A DNA stretch of 64,000 bases from positions 124,001 through 188,000 of the forward strand of contig NZ_JAGWCB010000018.1 of assembly GCF_020387415.1 (NCBI RefSeq), in the 5' to 3' direction. The position numbers were made by a program, and so were the translations under genes. Under the pieces are notes generated by a model. The model had not been told where the DNA came from. It saw only the letters and a list, made by a program, of their open reading frames with translations, and did not search any database. The DNA is from Ideonella benzenivorans. GTDB taxonomy: Bacteria; Pseudomonadota; Gammaproteobacteria; Burkholderiales; Burkholderiaceae_C. Below are positions 53,561 to 63,865 of this stretch, piece after piece. How positions within the stretch are numbered: the first letter of the stretch is position 1; every line of letters begins with the position of its first letter.

Positions 53561-55399
53561 ATGAGTGCTCCCGACGATTCCCCGGTCACCGATGCCCTGA
53601 CCCTGCCAGCCCTGCTGGCAGCCCGCATCGCCCGCACGCCCGATCGCGAGGCTTACCGCGCCTTCGACCCGACCACGCGGCGCTGGCAATCACTCAGTTG
53701 GGCCGAGGCCGGCACGCGCGTGGCCCGCTGGCGCGACGCCCTGGCCGCCATGGACCTGCCCGAAGCGGGGCGCGTGGCCATCCTGCAGCCCAACGGGCTG
53801 AACGCGATGTGCATCGACCAGGCGGCCATGGCGCTGGGCCGGGTGCCGGTGCCACTGCACGCGATCGACAACCCCGGCAGCATCGGCTACATCCTGGCCG
53901 ACAGCGCGGCCTCGCTGCTGGTGCTGGAAACCCGCCGCCAGTGGGAGGCCATCCTGCACACGGGCGCCATCCTGCCGGCCCTGCGGGCGGTGGTGGTGAC
54001 CGGCGACCCGACGGCCAGCCCGGAAGACCTGTCACGCCTGCCCTCGGCCCATGTGCCGGTGCTGGGCCTGGCCGACTGGCTGGCCGCCGGCGTGCCCGCG
54101 GGCGACCACCCCGGCCCCGGCCCCGAGGACCTGGCGACCATCGTCTACACCTCCGGCACCACCGGCCGGCCCAAGGGCGTCAAGCTCAGCCACCGCAACG
54201 TGGTGGCCAACCTGATGGCCGTGCTGCAATGCGTCGCCCCGACGCCGCGCGACCTGTTCCTGTCCTTCCTGCCGCTGTCCCACACCTTCGAGCGCACGGT
54301 GGGCTACTACCTGCCCATCGCCAGCGGCAGCTGCGTGGCCTATGCCCGCTCCGTGGCCGAGCTGCCGCAGGACATGCTGACGCAGCGGCCCACGGTGCTG
54401 GTCTCGGTGCCGCGCATCTACGAGCGGGTCTATGCCCGGCTGCAGGAGGTGCTGAGCGCCTCGCCGCTGAAGGCCTGGCTGATGGACTGGACCGTGGCCG
54501 TGGGCTGGCGGCGCTTTCGGGCCCGCCACGAGCTGCCGCCGGACGCCGACGGCGCCCCGCGCCTGTGGGACGCGCTGGTCTGGCCGTTCCTCTCGCTGCT
54601 GGTGGCGCGGCCGGTGCTGGCCCGCTTTGGCGGCCGCATCCGGGTCGCGGTCAGCGGCGGCGCGGCCCTGCCGGCCGCGGTGGCCCGCACCTTCCTGGGC
54701 CTGGGCCTGCCCATCGTGCAGGGCTACGGCATGACCGAGACCGCGCCCATCGTCTCGGCCAACACGCTGGACAGCAACGACCCGATGAGCGTGGGCCGCC
54801 CGCTGCCGGGGGTGATGGTGCGCATCGGCGAGAACCGCGAGCTGCAGGTCAAGGGCCCGTCGGTGATGCAGGGCTACTGGCACCGCGACGAGGACACCGC
54901 CAAGGTGCTGACCCCGGACGGCTGGCTGGGCACCGGCGACCAGGCCGAGATCCTCGACGGCCGCATCTACATCCGCGGCCGCATCAAGGACATCATCGTC
55001 ACCTCCACCGGCGAGAAGATCCCGCCGGTGGACCTGGAACAGTCGCTGTGCGAGGACCCGCTGATCGCCCAGGTCTGCGTGGTGGGCGAGAACAAGCCCT
55101 TCATCGGCGCGCTGGTGGTGCTGCACGAGGAGGAATGGCGCCGCCTGGCCTTCAGCCTGGGGCTGGACTGGCAGGACCCGGCCAGCCTGCGCAGTGCCGT
55201 GGCCCACGAGGCGGTGCTCAAGCGCCTGGCCCAGCGGGCTGCGAGCTTCCCGCGCTACGCGGTGCCGCGCGCGGTGGTGCTGAGCCTGGAGCCCTGGACC
55301 ATCGAGAACACGATGCTCACGCCCACGCTCAAGCTCAAGCGGCCCAACCTGATGGCCCGTTTCGAGAACGAGCTGCGAACCATGTACGCGCCGCGCTGA
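53561..55399 (+). CDS. Long-chain acyl-CoA synthetase (AMP-forming)
   Basis: A 612-residue adenylating enzyme of the FadD15/ACSL type. P-loop YTSGTTGRPKGVKLSHRN (about 195-212), LSFLPLSHTFERTVGYYLP, the ATP motif GYGMTETAPIVS (about 387-398), GWLGTGDQAEI and the hinge GRIKDIIVTSTGEKIPP. It activates fatty acids to acyl-CoA. ATG 53561 is chosen; the longer form reads through non-conserved sequence. It is followed 19 bases later by the channel-like gene, probably in one transcript. Confidence 0.92.
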   Translation: MSAPDDSPVTDALTLPALLAARIARTPDREAYRAFDPTTRRWQSLSWAEAGTRVARWRDALAAMDLPEAGRVAILQPNGLNAMCIDQAAMALGRVPVPLHAIDNPGSIGYILADSAASLLVLETRRQWEAILHTGAILPALRAVVVTGDPTASPEDLSRLPSAHVPVLGLADWLAAGVPAGDHPGPGPEDLATIVYTSGTTGRPKGVKLSHRNVVANLMAVLQCVAPTPRDLFLSFLPLSHTFERTVGYYLPIASGSCVAYARSVAELPQDMLTQRPTVLVSVPRIYERVYARLQEVLSASPLKAWLMDWTVAVGWRRFRARHELPPDADGAPRLWDALVWPFLSLLVARPVLARFGGRIRVAVSGGAALPAAVARTFLGLGLPIVQGYGMTETAPIVSANTLDSNDPMSVGRPLPGVMVRIGENRELQVKGPSVMQGYWHRDEDTAKVLTPDGWLGTGDQAEILDGRIYIRGRIKDIIVTSTGEKIPPVDLEQSLCEDPLIAQVCVVGENKPFIGALVVLHEEEWRRLAFSLGLDWQDPASLRSAVAHEAVLKRLAQRAASFPRYAVPRAVVLSLEPWTIENTMLTPTLKLKRPNLMARFENELRTMYAPR

Positions 55400-55418
55400 G
55401 CTCGCGCGTTCAGCCAGG

Positions 55419-55868
55419 ATGCTGATCGTCACGCTCTCCGTCCTGGCCCTGTTGGCCCTGACCACGCTGCTGCACTACGAGGTGCTCAGCCGCGTGGACC
55501 GCCTGCTGCCTCGGCTGGTCATTCCGCACCGCACCCAGTTGCTGGTGGTGATGTTCGCGGTGCTCCTGGCGCATGCGCTGGAAATCCTGCTCTACGGGGT
55601 GACGCTCTATGGCTTGCAGTGGCTGCACCTGGGCAGCCTCACTGCGGCGGGCCTGCCGCACCTGGTCAACAGCCTGTACTTCTCGGCCGAGACCTTCACC
55701 TCACTGGGCTTTGGCGACCTGGTGCCGGTGGGGCCGCTGCGCCTGCTGGCCGGCACGGAGGCGCTCAACGGCCTGGTGCTGATCGGCTGGTCGGCCTCCT
55801 ACACCTACCTGGCGATGGAGCGCTTCTGGAACGAGATCCGCCTGCCGGTGGACGCCAGCGACCGCTGA
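55419..55868 (+). CDS. Two-helix K+-channel-like membrane protein
   Basis: A 149-residue protein of the Ion_trans_2 type. Two or three hydrophobic helices flank a pore loop with the selectivity-filter-like TSLGFGDLVPVG (about 93-104), a variant of TVGYGD. The second pore helix is LLAGTEALNGLVLIGWSASY. No RCK or regulatory domain is attached. It may form a tetrameric channel by itself; ion selectivity with this filter is uncertain. Same strand as the acyl-CoA synthetase and convergent with glpK. Confidence 0.8.
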   Translation: MLIVTLSVLALLALTTLLHYEVLSRVDRLLPRLVIPHRTQLLVVMFAVLLAHALEILLYGVTLYGLQWLHLGSLTAAGLPHLVNSLYFSAETFTSLGFGDLVPVGPLRLLAGTEALNGLVLIGWSASYTYLAMERFWNEIRLPVDASDR

Positions 55869-55884
55869 GCCGACCGCCGGCAGA

Positions 55885-57381
55885 TCAGCCGGCCCGCGCC
55901 TGGCGCACCGCGCGCGCCCAGCGGGCCAGGCGTTCCTCGGCCTGGTCGCGCGGCAACGTGGGCTCGAAACGGCGTTCGACCTGCCACTGCGCCGCCAAGG
56001 CCGACGGTCCGCTCCACAGGCCCGTGGCCAGGCCGGCGAGGTAGGCCGCGCCCAGCGCCGTGGTCTCCACCACCGCCGGGCGCACAACCGGAATGCCCAG
56101 CAGATCGGCCTGGAACTGCATCAGCAGGTCGTTGACGCTGGCGCCGCCGTCCACCCGCAGCTCGCTGACCGGCGTGCCGCCCGCCGCCAGCGCATCCTGC
56201 CCCATGGCCTGCAGCAGCGCGGCGCTCTGGAAGGCGATGCTCTCCAACGCGGCGCGGGCGATGTGGGCCACGGTGCTGCCGCGCGTGAGGCCGACGACGG
56301 TGCCGCGCGCGTCCGGGTCCCAGTAGGGCGCGCCCAGCCCGGTGAAGGCCGGCACGAACATGACCCCACCGGCATCGGGCACGCTTTCGGCCAGGGCTTG
56401 CACCTCGGAGCTGGCACGGATGGCCCGCAGGCCGTCGCGCAGCCACTGCACCACCGCGCCGCCGATGAACACGCTGCCTTCCAGCGCGAACTGGGGCGGC
56501 TGGCCCGGCGCTGCCGCCGCCGCGGTGGTCAGCAGGCCGTGCTGGCTGGGCCGGGCCTGGGCGCCGGTGTGCATCAGCAGGAAGCAGCCGGTGCCGTAGG
56601 TGTTCTTGGCGATGCCCGGGGTCCAGCCGGCTTGGCCGAACAGCGCGGCCTGCTGGTCGCCGGCAATGCCGGCCACCGGCACCGGGGCGCCCAGCACCTC
56701 GGCCTCGGTCTCGCCGAACAGGTGGCTGCTGGGGTGCACCGCCGGCAAGGCCTCGGCCGGCAGGTCCAGGCCCTGCAGCAGCTCGGCATCCCAGCCGCCG
56801 GCCTGCAGGCTGTAGAGCAGCGTGCGGGAGGCGTTGGTCACGTCGGTGGCATGCACCCGCCCGCCGGTGAGTTGCCACAGCAGCCAGCTGTCCACGGTGC
56901 CGAAGGCCAGCTCGCCCCGGGCCGCGGCCTCGCGCACCGCCGGCACCTCGTCGATCAGCCAGCGCAGCTTGCTGGCCGAGAAGTACGGATCCAGCCGCAA
57001 ACCGGTGCGCTCGCGCACCAGCGGTTCCAGCCCGGCGGCGCGCCAGCGGGCGCACAACGGCTCGGTGCGCCGGTCCTGCCAGACGATGGCCCGGTGCAGC
57101 GGCGCGCCGGTGCGGCGGTTCCAGACCACGGTGGTCTCGCGCTGGTTGGCGATGCCGATGGCCCGCAGGTCGCGGGCAGCCAGACCGGCCTGGGCCAGGG
57201 CTTCGCGGGCGGTGTCGCGCTGCGTCTGCCAGATCTCCAGCGGGTCGTGCTCGACCCAGCCGGGCTGCGGAAAGTGCTGGCGGAACTCGCGTTGCGCGTG
57301 GGCGCGGATGCGGCCCTGGTCGTCGAACACGATGCTGCGTGAACTGGAGGTGCCCTGGTCCAGGGCCAGCAGGAAGCTCAT
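55885..57381 (-). CDS. glpK: Glycerol kinase
   Basis: A 498-residue FGGY-family kinase that phosphorylates glycerol to glycerol-3-phosphate. Landmarks: [20 protein letters not shown] at the N-terminus, [14 protein letters not shown] with IVWQDRRT, the [11 protein letters not shown] block, and the C-terminal [20 protein letters not shown]. Length and motifs are standard. No glpF or glpD lies next to it in the window, so it is a lone kinase gene, transcribed towards the channel gene. Confidence 0.95.
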   Translation of the reverse strand: MSFLLALDQGTSSSRSIVFDDQGRIRAHAQREFRQHFPQPGWVEHDPLEIWQTQRDTAREALAQAGLAARDLRAIGIANQRETTVVWNRRTGAPLHRAIVWQDRRTEPLCARWRAAGLEPLVRERTGLRLDPYFSASKLRWLIDEVPAVREAAARGELAFGTVDSWLLWQLTGGRVHATDVTNASRTLLYSLQAGGWDAELLQGLDLPAEALPAVHPSSHLFGETEAEVLGAPVPVAGIAGDQQAALFGQAGWTPGIAKNTYGTGCFLLMHTGAQARPSQHGLLTTAAAAAPGQPPQFALEGSVFIGGAVVQWLRDGLRAIRASSEVQALAESVPDAGGVMFVPAFTGLGAPYWDPDARGTVVGLTRGSTVAHIARAALESIAFQSAALLQAMGQDALAAGGTPVSELRVDGGASVNDLLMQFQADLLGIPVVRPAVVETTALGAAYLAGLATGLWSGPSALAAQWQVERRFEPTLPRDQAEERLARWARAVRQARAG

Positions 57382-57421
57382 GGCCCGACCTTACCGCGCC
57401 ACGGGACGGGCGCCCAGCGGG

Positions 57422-58081
57422 TCAGACCGCGTGCCAGAGCGCTGCGAAGAAGTGGCAGGTGCTGCCACCCAGCACGAACAGGTGCCAGACGAAATGGGCG
57501 TAGCGCACGCGGTTGTCCAGCATGAAGACCACCGCGCCCAGCGTGTAGCTCAGGCCGCCCACCACCAGCCAGACCAGGCCGGCAACGCTCATCTGCTCGA
57601 CCATCGGCTTGACGGCGAACAGCGCCAGCCAGCCCATGGCCACATACAGCCCGGTGGACCACCAGGGATGGCGCAGCCGGTCCAGCAGCTTGACGGTGAC
57701 GCCGGCCACGGCCAGGGCCCAGATGACCGCGAACAGCCACCAGCCGCCATGCTCGCGCAACGCGCCCAGCGCGAACGGCGTGTAGCTGCCGGCGATGAAG
57801 AGGTAGATGGCGGCGTGGTCGGCCCGGTTCATCCACAGCTTGGCCCGGCCCTGGGGCAGCGCGTGGTAGACCGCGGAGACCAGGTACAACAGCATCATCG
57901 TGCCTGAGAACACGCTGACCGCGATGAGGTTGAGCGCCCCTGCGCCCTGGTGTCGAACCTGCCAGAGCAGGATGGGCAGGGATGCCACGGCCAGCAAGAA
58001 GCCCAGGCCATGGCTGATCGCGTTGGCGATCTCCTCCCCCAGTGTCTGGGGGCGGTCGGCAGTGAGCGCGAGGGTGTTCAT
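57422..58081 (-). CDS. Hemolysin III family membrane protein (YqfA/PAQR-like)
   Basis: A 219-residue protein with seven transmembrane helices. Conserved features of the hemolysin III/PAQR family: EEIANAISHGLGFLLAVASL near the start, YHALPQGRAKLWMNRADHAA with the Ser/His/Asp set, and the late FVWHLFVLGGSTCHFFAALW with two histidines thought to bind zinc. Function in bacteria is poorly known. It lies 40 bases from glpK and 43 bases from the methyltransferase gene on the same strand. ATG 58081 gives the usual family N-terminus. Confidence 0.88.
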   Translation of the reverse strand: MNTLALTADRPQTLGEEIANAISHGLGFLLAVASLPILLWQVRHQGAGALNLIAVSVFSGTMMLLYLVSAVYHALPQGRAKLWMNRADHAAIYLFIAGSYTPFALGALREHGGWWLFAVIWALAVAGVTVKLLDRLRHPWWSTGLYVAMGWLALFAVKPMVEQMSVAGLVWLVVGGLSYTLGAVVFMLDNRVRYAHFVWHLFVLGGSTCHFFAALWHAV

Positions 58082-58124
58082 GGCCTCATTGTGCGCCGCA
58101 ATAAAAGACTGGCAAGCCCCCGGC

Positions 58125-58811
58125 TCAAACTGGGGAGACCGGCGCGTCAGGCACGTGGCCGACCGCGAAATAGATGCAGCCCATCCAGGTGCTGTGCACC
58201 TGCAGATCGGGCAGCCAGTCGGCCAGCAGATGCCAGGGCTGGTGCATCTGCCGCAGGTCGGTGACCGAATAGAGCGCCGCGCTGAGCACCCAGGCATTGA
58301 CCGTCCAGGCCCAGGCAGGCGCCCATTCCAGCCCGCAGGAGACCACGGTGGCGCCCGGGCGCAAACGGGCCATCACGGCGGCCAGCGCCTCGGGCTGCTG
58401 CAGGATGTCGTGCGAGAACTGGAACAGCGCCGCATCGGCCTGCAGATCCTTCGGCCAGACCGTCGCCGCCCTGGCGTCGCCCTGACAAACCTGCACCTGG
58501 GGCCAGCCCGCCTGGGCGCAGCGCTGCCGGGCCCGGCGGGCCATCTCGGGACAGGGCTCCAGCCCCCAGACCCGCCCGGTCAGGCCGACTTTCTCGGCCA
58601 GCAGCGGCAGACTCAGCCCCGTGCCGCAGCCCAGGTCCAGCACCTGCTGGCCGGGCCGCAGGTCCAGCAGGTCGACCGCCTGCCGGCGCAAGGGCTCGAA
58701 CGGCACCAGCTCGGCGTCGTAACCCGCCGCGCGCTGGCGATAGAGCGACTGGGCCCGCGCCAAGTCAGGCGCAGCCTCGACCGATGGGGATGAAGCGTCT
58801 GCAGCCGACAT
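58125..58811 (-). CDS. Class I SAM-dependent methyltransferase
   Basis: A 228-residue Rossmann-fold methyltransferase with motif I VLDLGCGTGLSL (about 57-68), motif II GLEPCPEMARRARQR and the post-core DAALFQFSHDILQQPEALAA. The C-terminal part has a Trp-rich helix (LEWAPAWAWTVNAWVLSAAL) that could touch a membrane or a lipid substrate. GGGAGG eight bases upstream supports ATG 58811. The Shine-Dalgarno region overlaps a hairpin and an FNR-like box lies 61 bases upstream, hinting at control by oxygen. Substrate unknown. Confidence 0.85.
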   Translation of the reverse strand: MSAADASSPSVEAAPDLARAQSLYRQRAAGYDAELVPFEPLRRQAVDLLDLRPGQQVLDLGCGTGLSLPLLAEKVGLTGRVWGLEPCPEMARRARQRCAQAGWPQVQVCQGDARAATVWPKDLQADAALFQFSHDILQQPEALAAVMARLRPGATVVSCGLEWAPAWAWTVNAWVLSAALYSVTDLRQMHQPWHLLADWLPDLQVHSTWMGCIYFAVGHVPDAPVSPV

Positions 58812-58821
58812 GGCGGATCCT

Positions 58822-58841
58822 CCCGAAGCCACAGCTTCGGG
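58822..58841 (-). promoter_or_regulatory. Leader hairpin overlapping the methyltransferase Shine-Dalgarno
   Basis: Perfect eight-base stem CCCGAAGC/GCTTCGGG with a four-base loop. On the minus strand its 3' arm includes the GGG of the GGGAGG ribosome-binding site, so folding could limit translation. It could instead be the end of the mmsA transcript, whose stop is about 80 bases upstream. Confidence 0.4.
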
Positions 58842-58871
58842 CCGATCCCCCCGCCTTGTCCAGCGTGTGGG

Positions 58872-58885
58872 CTGATCTGCATCAA
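58872..58885 (-). promoter_or_regulatory. FNR/ANR-like box upstream of the methyltransferase
   Basis: On the minus strand TTGATGCAGATCAG, matching TTGAT-N4-ATCAA at all but the last base. It lies 61-74 bases upstream of the start codon, where an activator site at about -41 would fit. Confidence 0.5.
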
Positions 58886-58919
58886 CCCCCTGGAGTATGC
58901 CGAGGGTTTCCCCCGGGGC

Positions 58920-60440
<1,521 letters not shown>

Positions 60441-60520
60441 GGTTGTCTCCTGGATGAGGGGTGAGTGGGCCGCAGTCTAGGCAGACGCGGCCCTGGCGCC
60501 AATGCCCAGATTCTGGAATC

Positions 60521-60542
60521 ATTGTTTGTCAAACTGAACAAT
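60521..60542. promoter_or_regulatory. LysR-type operator candidate between mmsA and the LysR gene
   Basis: Inverted repeat ATTGTT-N10-AACAAT, containing a T-N11-A pattern, in an AT-rich patch of the 108-base divergent gap, 6 bases before the LysR start and about 80 bases before mmsA. The position suits an autoregulated LysR protein that also controls mmsA. Confidence 0.5.
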
Positions 60543-60548
60543 AAGCCC

Positions 60549-61511
60549 ATGGACGATGCCCTGCCGCCTGCTCCGCGCCCCCTGCCCGCGCTGTGGGCCC
60601 ACGTGCATGCGCTGACCGTGCTGGGGGAAGCCGGCAGCTACACCGCCGCCGCCCGCCGCCTGGGCCTGAGCAAGGCGGCGATGAGCCTGCGCATCAGCGA
60701 GCTGGAGGCCGCCGCCGGCGTGCCGCTGGTGCGCCGCACCACCCGCAGCGTGCGGCTGACCGAGGCCGGCCGCCGGCTGGCCGACAGCAGCCGCCCGGCC
60801 TTTGCCAGCATCGCCGAGGCCTTTGCCGGCGTGCACGACCTGGCCGGCCAGCCGCGCGGCCTGCTGCGCCTGACCGCCCCGGTGGCACTGGCCCGCCAGC
60901 AGCTGCTGCCGCGGCTGCCCCGCTTCCTGCAGCAGTACCCCGAGGTGCGGGTGGAGCTGGACCTGTCCGACCGGCTGGCCGCGCTGGCGCCCGAAGGGTT
61001 CGACCTGGCGCTGCGGCACACCACCCACCCACCGGAGACCCACGTCGCCTGGGCCCTGTGCCCCACCGAGACCCTGCTGGTGGCCAGCCCGGGCTACCTG
61101 GCGGCCCACGGGGCCCCGCAGCACCCGCGCGACCTGGCCCGGCACCGCTGCCTGTACTACCTGCGCGAGAGCGAGGCCCCGGGTTGGAGCTTCGAGCCGG
61201 TGGACGGCGACGAGCGGGTGACGGTGGGCATCGCCGGTCCGCTGGCCGCCAACAACAGCGAGGCCCTGCGGGAGGCGGCGCTGGCCGACCTGGGCATTGC
61301 CCTGCTGCCGGATTTCAGCGCCCAGGCCGCCCTGCGCAGCGGACGCCTGGTGCCGGTGCTGACCGGCTGGCGGCCGGCCGGTGTGTTCGGCAGCCACCTC
61401 TGGGCCATCCGGCCCCGTACCGCCCAGGTGCCCCGGCCGGTGCAGTTGCTGGTGACCTTCCTGCAGGCGGAGTTCCGCGCGGGCTTCCGGGGGGAGGCAC
61501 CGGCGGGCTGA
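60549..61511 (+). CDS. LysR-family transcriptional regulator
   Basis: A 320-residue LysR regulator. N-terminal HTH at about 15-75 (GEAGSYTAAARRLGLSKAAM, VPLVRRTTRSVRLTEAGRRL) and an effector-binding domain with the CrgA-like LLRLTAPVALARQQLLPRLP and FDLALRHT blocks. ATG 60549 follows a shared operator; the longer frame would read through it. It is divergent from mmsA and is its likely regulator. The inducing metabolite is unknown. A hairpin follows 32 bases after the stop. Confidence 0.9.
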   Translation: MDDALPPAPRPLPALWAHVHALTVLGEAGSYTAAARRLGLSKAAMSLRISELEAAAGVPLVRRTTRSVRLTEAGRRLADSSRPAFASIAEAFAGVHDLAGQPRGLLRLTAPVALARQQLLPRLPRFLQQYPEVRVELDLSDRLAALAPEGFDLALRHTTHPPETHVAWALCPTETLLVASPGYLAAHGAPQHPRDLARHRCLYYLRESEAPGWSFEPVDGDERVTVGIAGPLAANNSEALREAALADLGIALLPDFSAQAALRSGRLVPVLTGWRPAGVFGSHLWAIRPRTAQVPRPVQLLVTFLQAEFRAGFRGEAPAG

Positions 61512-61532
61512 GGCCCCTGGCCCCGCCCACAC

Positions 61533-61567
61533 AAAAAAAAGACGGCCTGTCCCTTGCAGGACAGGCC
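61533..61567 (-). terminator. Minus-strand intrinsic terminator
   Basis: Nine-base perfect stem GGCCTGTCC/GGACAGGCC with a six-base loop; on the minus strand it is followed after three bases by eight consecutive U (A-run 61533-61540). On the plus strand there is no T-tract, so it serves leftward transcription. Confidence 0.75.
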
Positions 61568-61634
61568 GGTCAAGTCCTCCAAGAGGACGTCGTTGGGACT
61601 GGCGGAACTGACCGGCACAGGTCAGCATCCATGG
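61533..61634 (-). ncRNA. Candidate small RNA on the minus strand
   Basis: A minus-strand segment of about 100 nt containing three stem-loops in a row: CTGACC/GGTCAG (61608-61625), GTCCTC/GAGGAC (61574-61588) and an intrinsic terminator GGCCTGTCC/GGACAGGCC followed by eight U. Minus-strand promoter-like hexamers TACAGT and ATAACA, 17 bases apart, end about seven bases before 61634. No protein gene on this strand could use the terminator. A 20-codon frame from ATG 61632 (MDADLCRSVPPVPTTSSWRT) ends at 61570; it lacks a ribosome-binding site, so an RNA gene is preferred. No known sRNA family recognised. Confidence 0.5.
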
Positions 61635-61640
61635 TCGCCA

Positions 61641-61669
61641 CTGTAAGGAAATTCCGGCGTCCTGTTATC
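61641..61669 (-). promoter_or_regulatory. Possible sigma-70 promoter for the candidate small RNA
   Basis: Minus strand: ATAACA (four of six matches to TTGACA), 17-base spacer, TACAGT (four of six matches to TATAAT). Weak elements but ideal spacing, placing the start near 61634. Confidence 0.35.
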
Positions 61670-61710
61670 CCCCTGAAGAGGGACAAGGCACTTGCCGCGA
61701 CAATGTCACC

Positions 61711-62415
61711 ATGGCTGCTTCCCCTTCCCTCGCCCCGCTGACCGACGCCGAGATGTCGGCCTTGGAAACCGCGCTCGACGCCGTGCCGGCGCCCCTCGAG
61801 CCGCTGGATCTGTCGATGCTGGATGGTTTTCTCTGCGGCGTGCTGCTGCAACCCGCCCCGGTGCCAGAGGCCGACTGGCTGCGCCACGTGTTCGATGCCG
61901 ACGGCCGGCCCCTGCCCAAGGGCTTCGACCCCGCCCCCATCGCCGCGCTGGCTCGGCGGCGCCATGCCGAGCTCAACCGCGCCATCCACGGCCGCCAGTG
62001 GTTCGACCCCTGGGTGTTCGAGCTGGAGGACGAAGACGGCGACGAGATGGACCCGCTGGCCACGGTGATGCCCTGGGCCGCCGGCTTCGCGCTGGCGATG
62101 GAGTTCTTTCCGCAGCTGATGCGGCAGGACCCGCAGCAGGTGATGGAGCCGCTGGCCGCGATCTACCGCGCCTTCGATCCGGACGATCTGGAGGATGCCG
62201 ACGAGCTGCTGGCGGCCATCGAGGAACTGGAGCCGCCGTCCGACCTGGGCGAGGCGGTGGAAGCCCTGGTCAGCAGCACGCTGCTGCTGGCTGACGTGAC
62301 ACGCCCCCAGTCCGGCGCCTCCCGGCCCGCCGGCACCCGCCGCCCCGGCCCGCGGCCAGGCGGCGCCGGGGCGCGGCCGGCCGGTGGCAAGAAGCAGCCG
62401 CGCCGCACCCACTGA
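61711..62415 (+). CDS. YecA/UPF0149-family protein
   Basis: A 234-residue protein of the YecA (UPF0149) family: LSMLDGFLCGVLLQPAPVPE, a middle acidic region (ELEDEDGDEMDPLATVMPWA) and GFALAMEFFPQLMRQDPQQV. The usual C-terminal SEC-C zinc motif is missing; instead the tail is basic and Pro/Gly-rich ([20 protein letters not shown]), possibly nucleic-acid-binding. Function of the family is unknown. It starts about 80 bases beyond the candidate small RNA on the opposite strand and converges with the Hsp70-like gene. Confidence 0.82.
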   Translation: MAASPSLAPLTDAEMSALETALDAVPAPLEPLDLSMLDGFLCGVLLQPAPVPEADWLRHVFDADGRPLPKGFDPAPIAALARRRHAELNRAIHGRQWFDPWVFELEDEDGDEMDPLATVMPWAAGFALAMEFFPQLMRQDPQQVMEPLAAIYRAFDPDDLEDADELLAAIEELEPPSDLGEAVEALVSSTLLLADVTRPQSGASRPAGTRRPGPRPGGAGARPAGGKKQPRRTH

Positions 62416-62435
62416 CCCGTCCTTCGGCGCAGCGC

Positions 62436-62449
62436 GGGGCCAAGGCCCC
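62436..62449. terminator. GC hairpin between convergent genes
   Basis: GGGGCC/GGCCCC arms in the 40-base gap between the convergent yecA-family and Hsp70-like genes, with additional GCG/CGC pairing outside. No T-tract on either side. Confidence 0.35.
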
Positions 62450-62455
62450 ACCGCG

Positions 62456-63772
62456 TCACAGACCGCGGAACACCCGCTGCGCGTGCAGGCCCAGGCCCTG
62501 GGCCACGGACGCCAGCCGGTCGCCCCGCACGGTGCGGGCATTCGGGTACGGCGCGGCAATGCGCTGCGCCAGCGGCGCCAGCCCGGTGGAGCCGCCGGTC
62601 AGGTAGACGGCGTCGATCTGGTCCGGGCGCACGCCGGCCAACCGCACGGTTTCCAGCCCGGTCTGGACGATGCGCTCCAGATCCACCTCGATCGCCTCCA
62701 GCGCCTGGCCCTCGCCCAGCACCGACTGCAGGCCGGCCTCGACGGCATCCAGCGCGATCGCCGCCTCGCGGCCCTCGGCCACCGCGATCTTCGCCGCCTC
62801 GGCCTTGGACAGCAGCGCATGGCCCAGGCGCCGGTCGACGATGGCCATCAGCCGCTGGTGCAGGCGCGCATCGGCATAGAAGCTGCGCATGCCACGCAGT
62901 TCCAGCACGCGCGGCAGCGCATAGACGGCGTTGATCAGGTGCCAGGTGGCCAGGTCGAAATAGACGCCGCTGGGCACCTCGCGCCCGACCGGCGCCGGGC
63001 CCTTGGCCTTGTAGCCGGCCAGCGGCAGGATGGCGGCCAGCTCCACATGGCGGTCGAAATCGGTGCCGGCCACATGCAGGCCGTGGCTGGCCAGGATGTC
63101 GTCGGCGCGGTCGATGCGGTCACGCCGCTCTGGGCCCACCCGCACCACGGAGAAGTCGGAGGTGCCGCCGCCGATGTCGGCCACCAGCACCAGCTGCTCA
63201 TGGGCCACCGTGGCCTCGTAGTCCAGCGCCGCGGCGATCGGTTCGAACTGGAAGCCGATCTCGGTGAAGCCGACCTGGCGTGCGGCGCTCTCCAGCGCGG
63301 CCTGGGCCTGCGCGTCGCGCACCGGGTCGTCGTCGACGAAGAACACGGGACGGCCCAGCACCGCGCGGGTGAGGGCATGGCCGGCTTCACGCTCGGCCAG
63401 GGATTTGAGGTGGCGCAGGTAGCCGGCGATCACCTCCAGAAAGGTGACCGCGTGGCCCTCGCCCAGGTCGGTGCTCTGCTCGATCAGCGAGGAGCCCAGC
63501 ACGCTCTTCATCGAGCGCATCAGCCGGCCCTCGACACCTTCCACATAGGCGCCCAGCGCGGCCCGGCCATACAGGCGCTGAGGCGCCTCGTCGGGCGCCA
63601 GGTCCTCCAGCGCGTAGAAGACCGCGGTCGGCATGGTGCGCTGACCGGGCTCCACCTCGACCAGATTCACCCGCTGCCCGGCCACAGGCAGCGCGATGGC
63701 GGAATTGGAGGTGCCGAAGTCGATGGCACAGAAGCCGGGAACAGGATGGCCAGAGGCAGGGACGTTCGTCAT
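62456..63772 (-). CDS. YegD-like Hsp70 family protein
   Basis: A 438-residue protein consisting of the Hsp70 actin-like ATPase fold only. Phosphate-1 motif CAIDFGTSNSAIAL at about 16-29, phosphate-2 motif VADIGGGTSDFSVV near 200, and the adenosine motif YLTGGSTGLAPLAQ near the C-terminus. It lacks the substrate-binding domain of DnaK, as YegD does, so it is an ATPase of unknown client. ATG 63772 gives the normal N-terminus; a GTG/ATG further upstream would add non-conserved residues. Confidence 0.88.
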   Translation of the reverse strand: MTNVPASGHPVPGFCAIDFGTSNSAIALPVAGQRVNLVEVEPGQRTMPTAVFYALEDLAPDEAPQRLYGRAALGAYVEGVEGRLMRSMKSVLGSSLIEQSTDLGEGHAVTFLEVIAGYLRHLKSLAEREAGHALTRAVLGRPVFFVDDDPVRDAQAQAALESAARQVGFTEIGFQFEPIAAALDYEATVAHEQLVLVADIGGGTSDFSVVRVGPERRDRIDRADDILASHGLHVAGTDFDRHVELAAILPLAGYKAKGPAPVGREVPSGVYFDLATWHLINAVYALPRVLELRGMRSFYADARLHQRLMAIVDRRLGHALLSKAEAAKIAVAEGREAAIALDAVEAGLQSVLGEGQALEAIEVDLERIVQTGLETVRLAGVRPDQIDAVYLTGGSTGLAPLAQRIAAPYPNARTVRGDRLASVAQGLGLHAQRVFRGL

Positions 63773-63865
63773 GACAAGGCAGGCACAGTCGGGCGGGGAT
63801 TGTGGCACGCAGCCTGTGCCTGCCCCGGTGCCGCCCGGACGGTGCGACTGCCGCCGCGGGCCGCG

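Noticed and set aside
61570-61632. Leaderless 20-codon peptide gene inside the candidate small RNA
   Set aside because: No ribosome-binding site, and the frame overlaps both internal hairpins; an RNA gene explains the terminator equally well.
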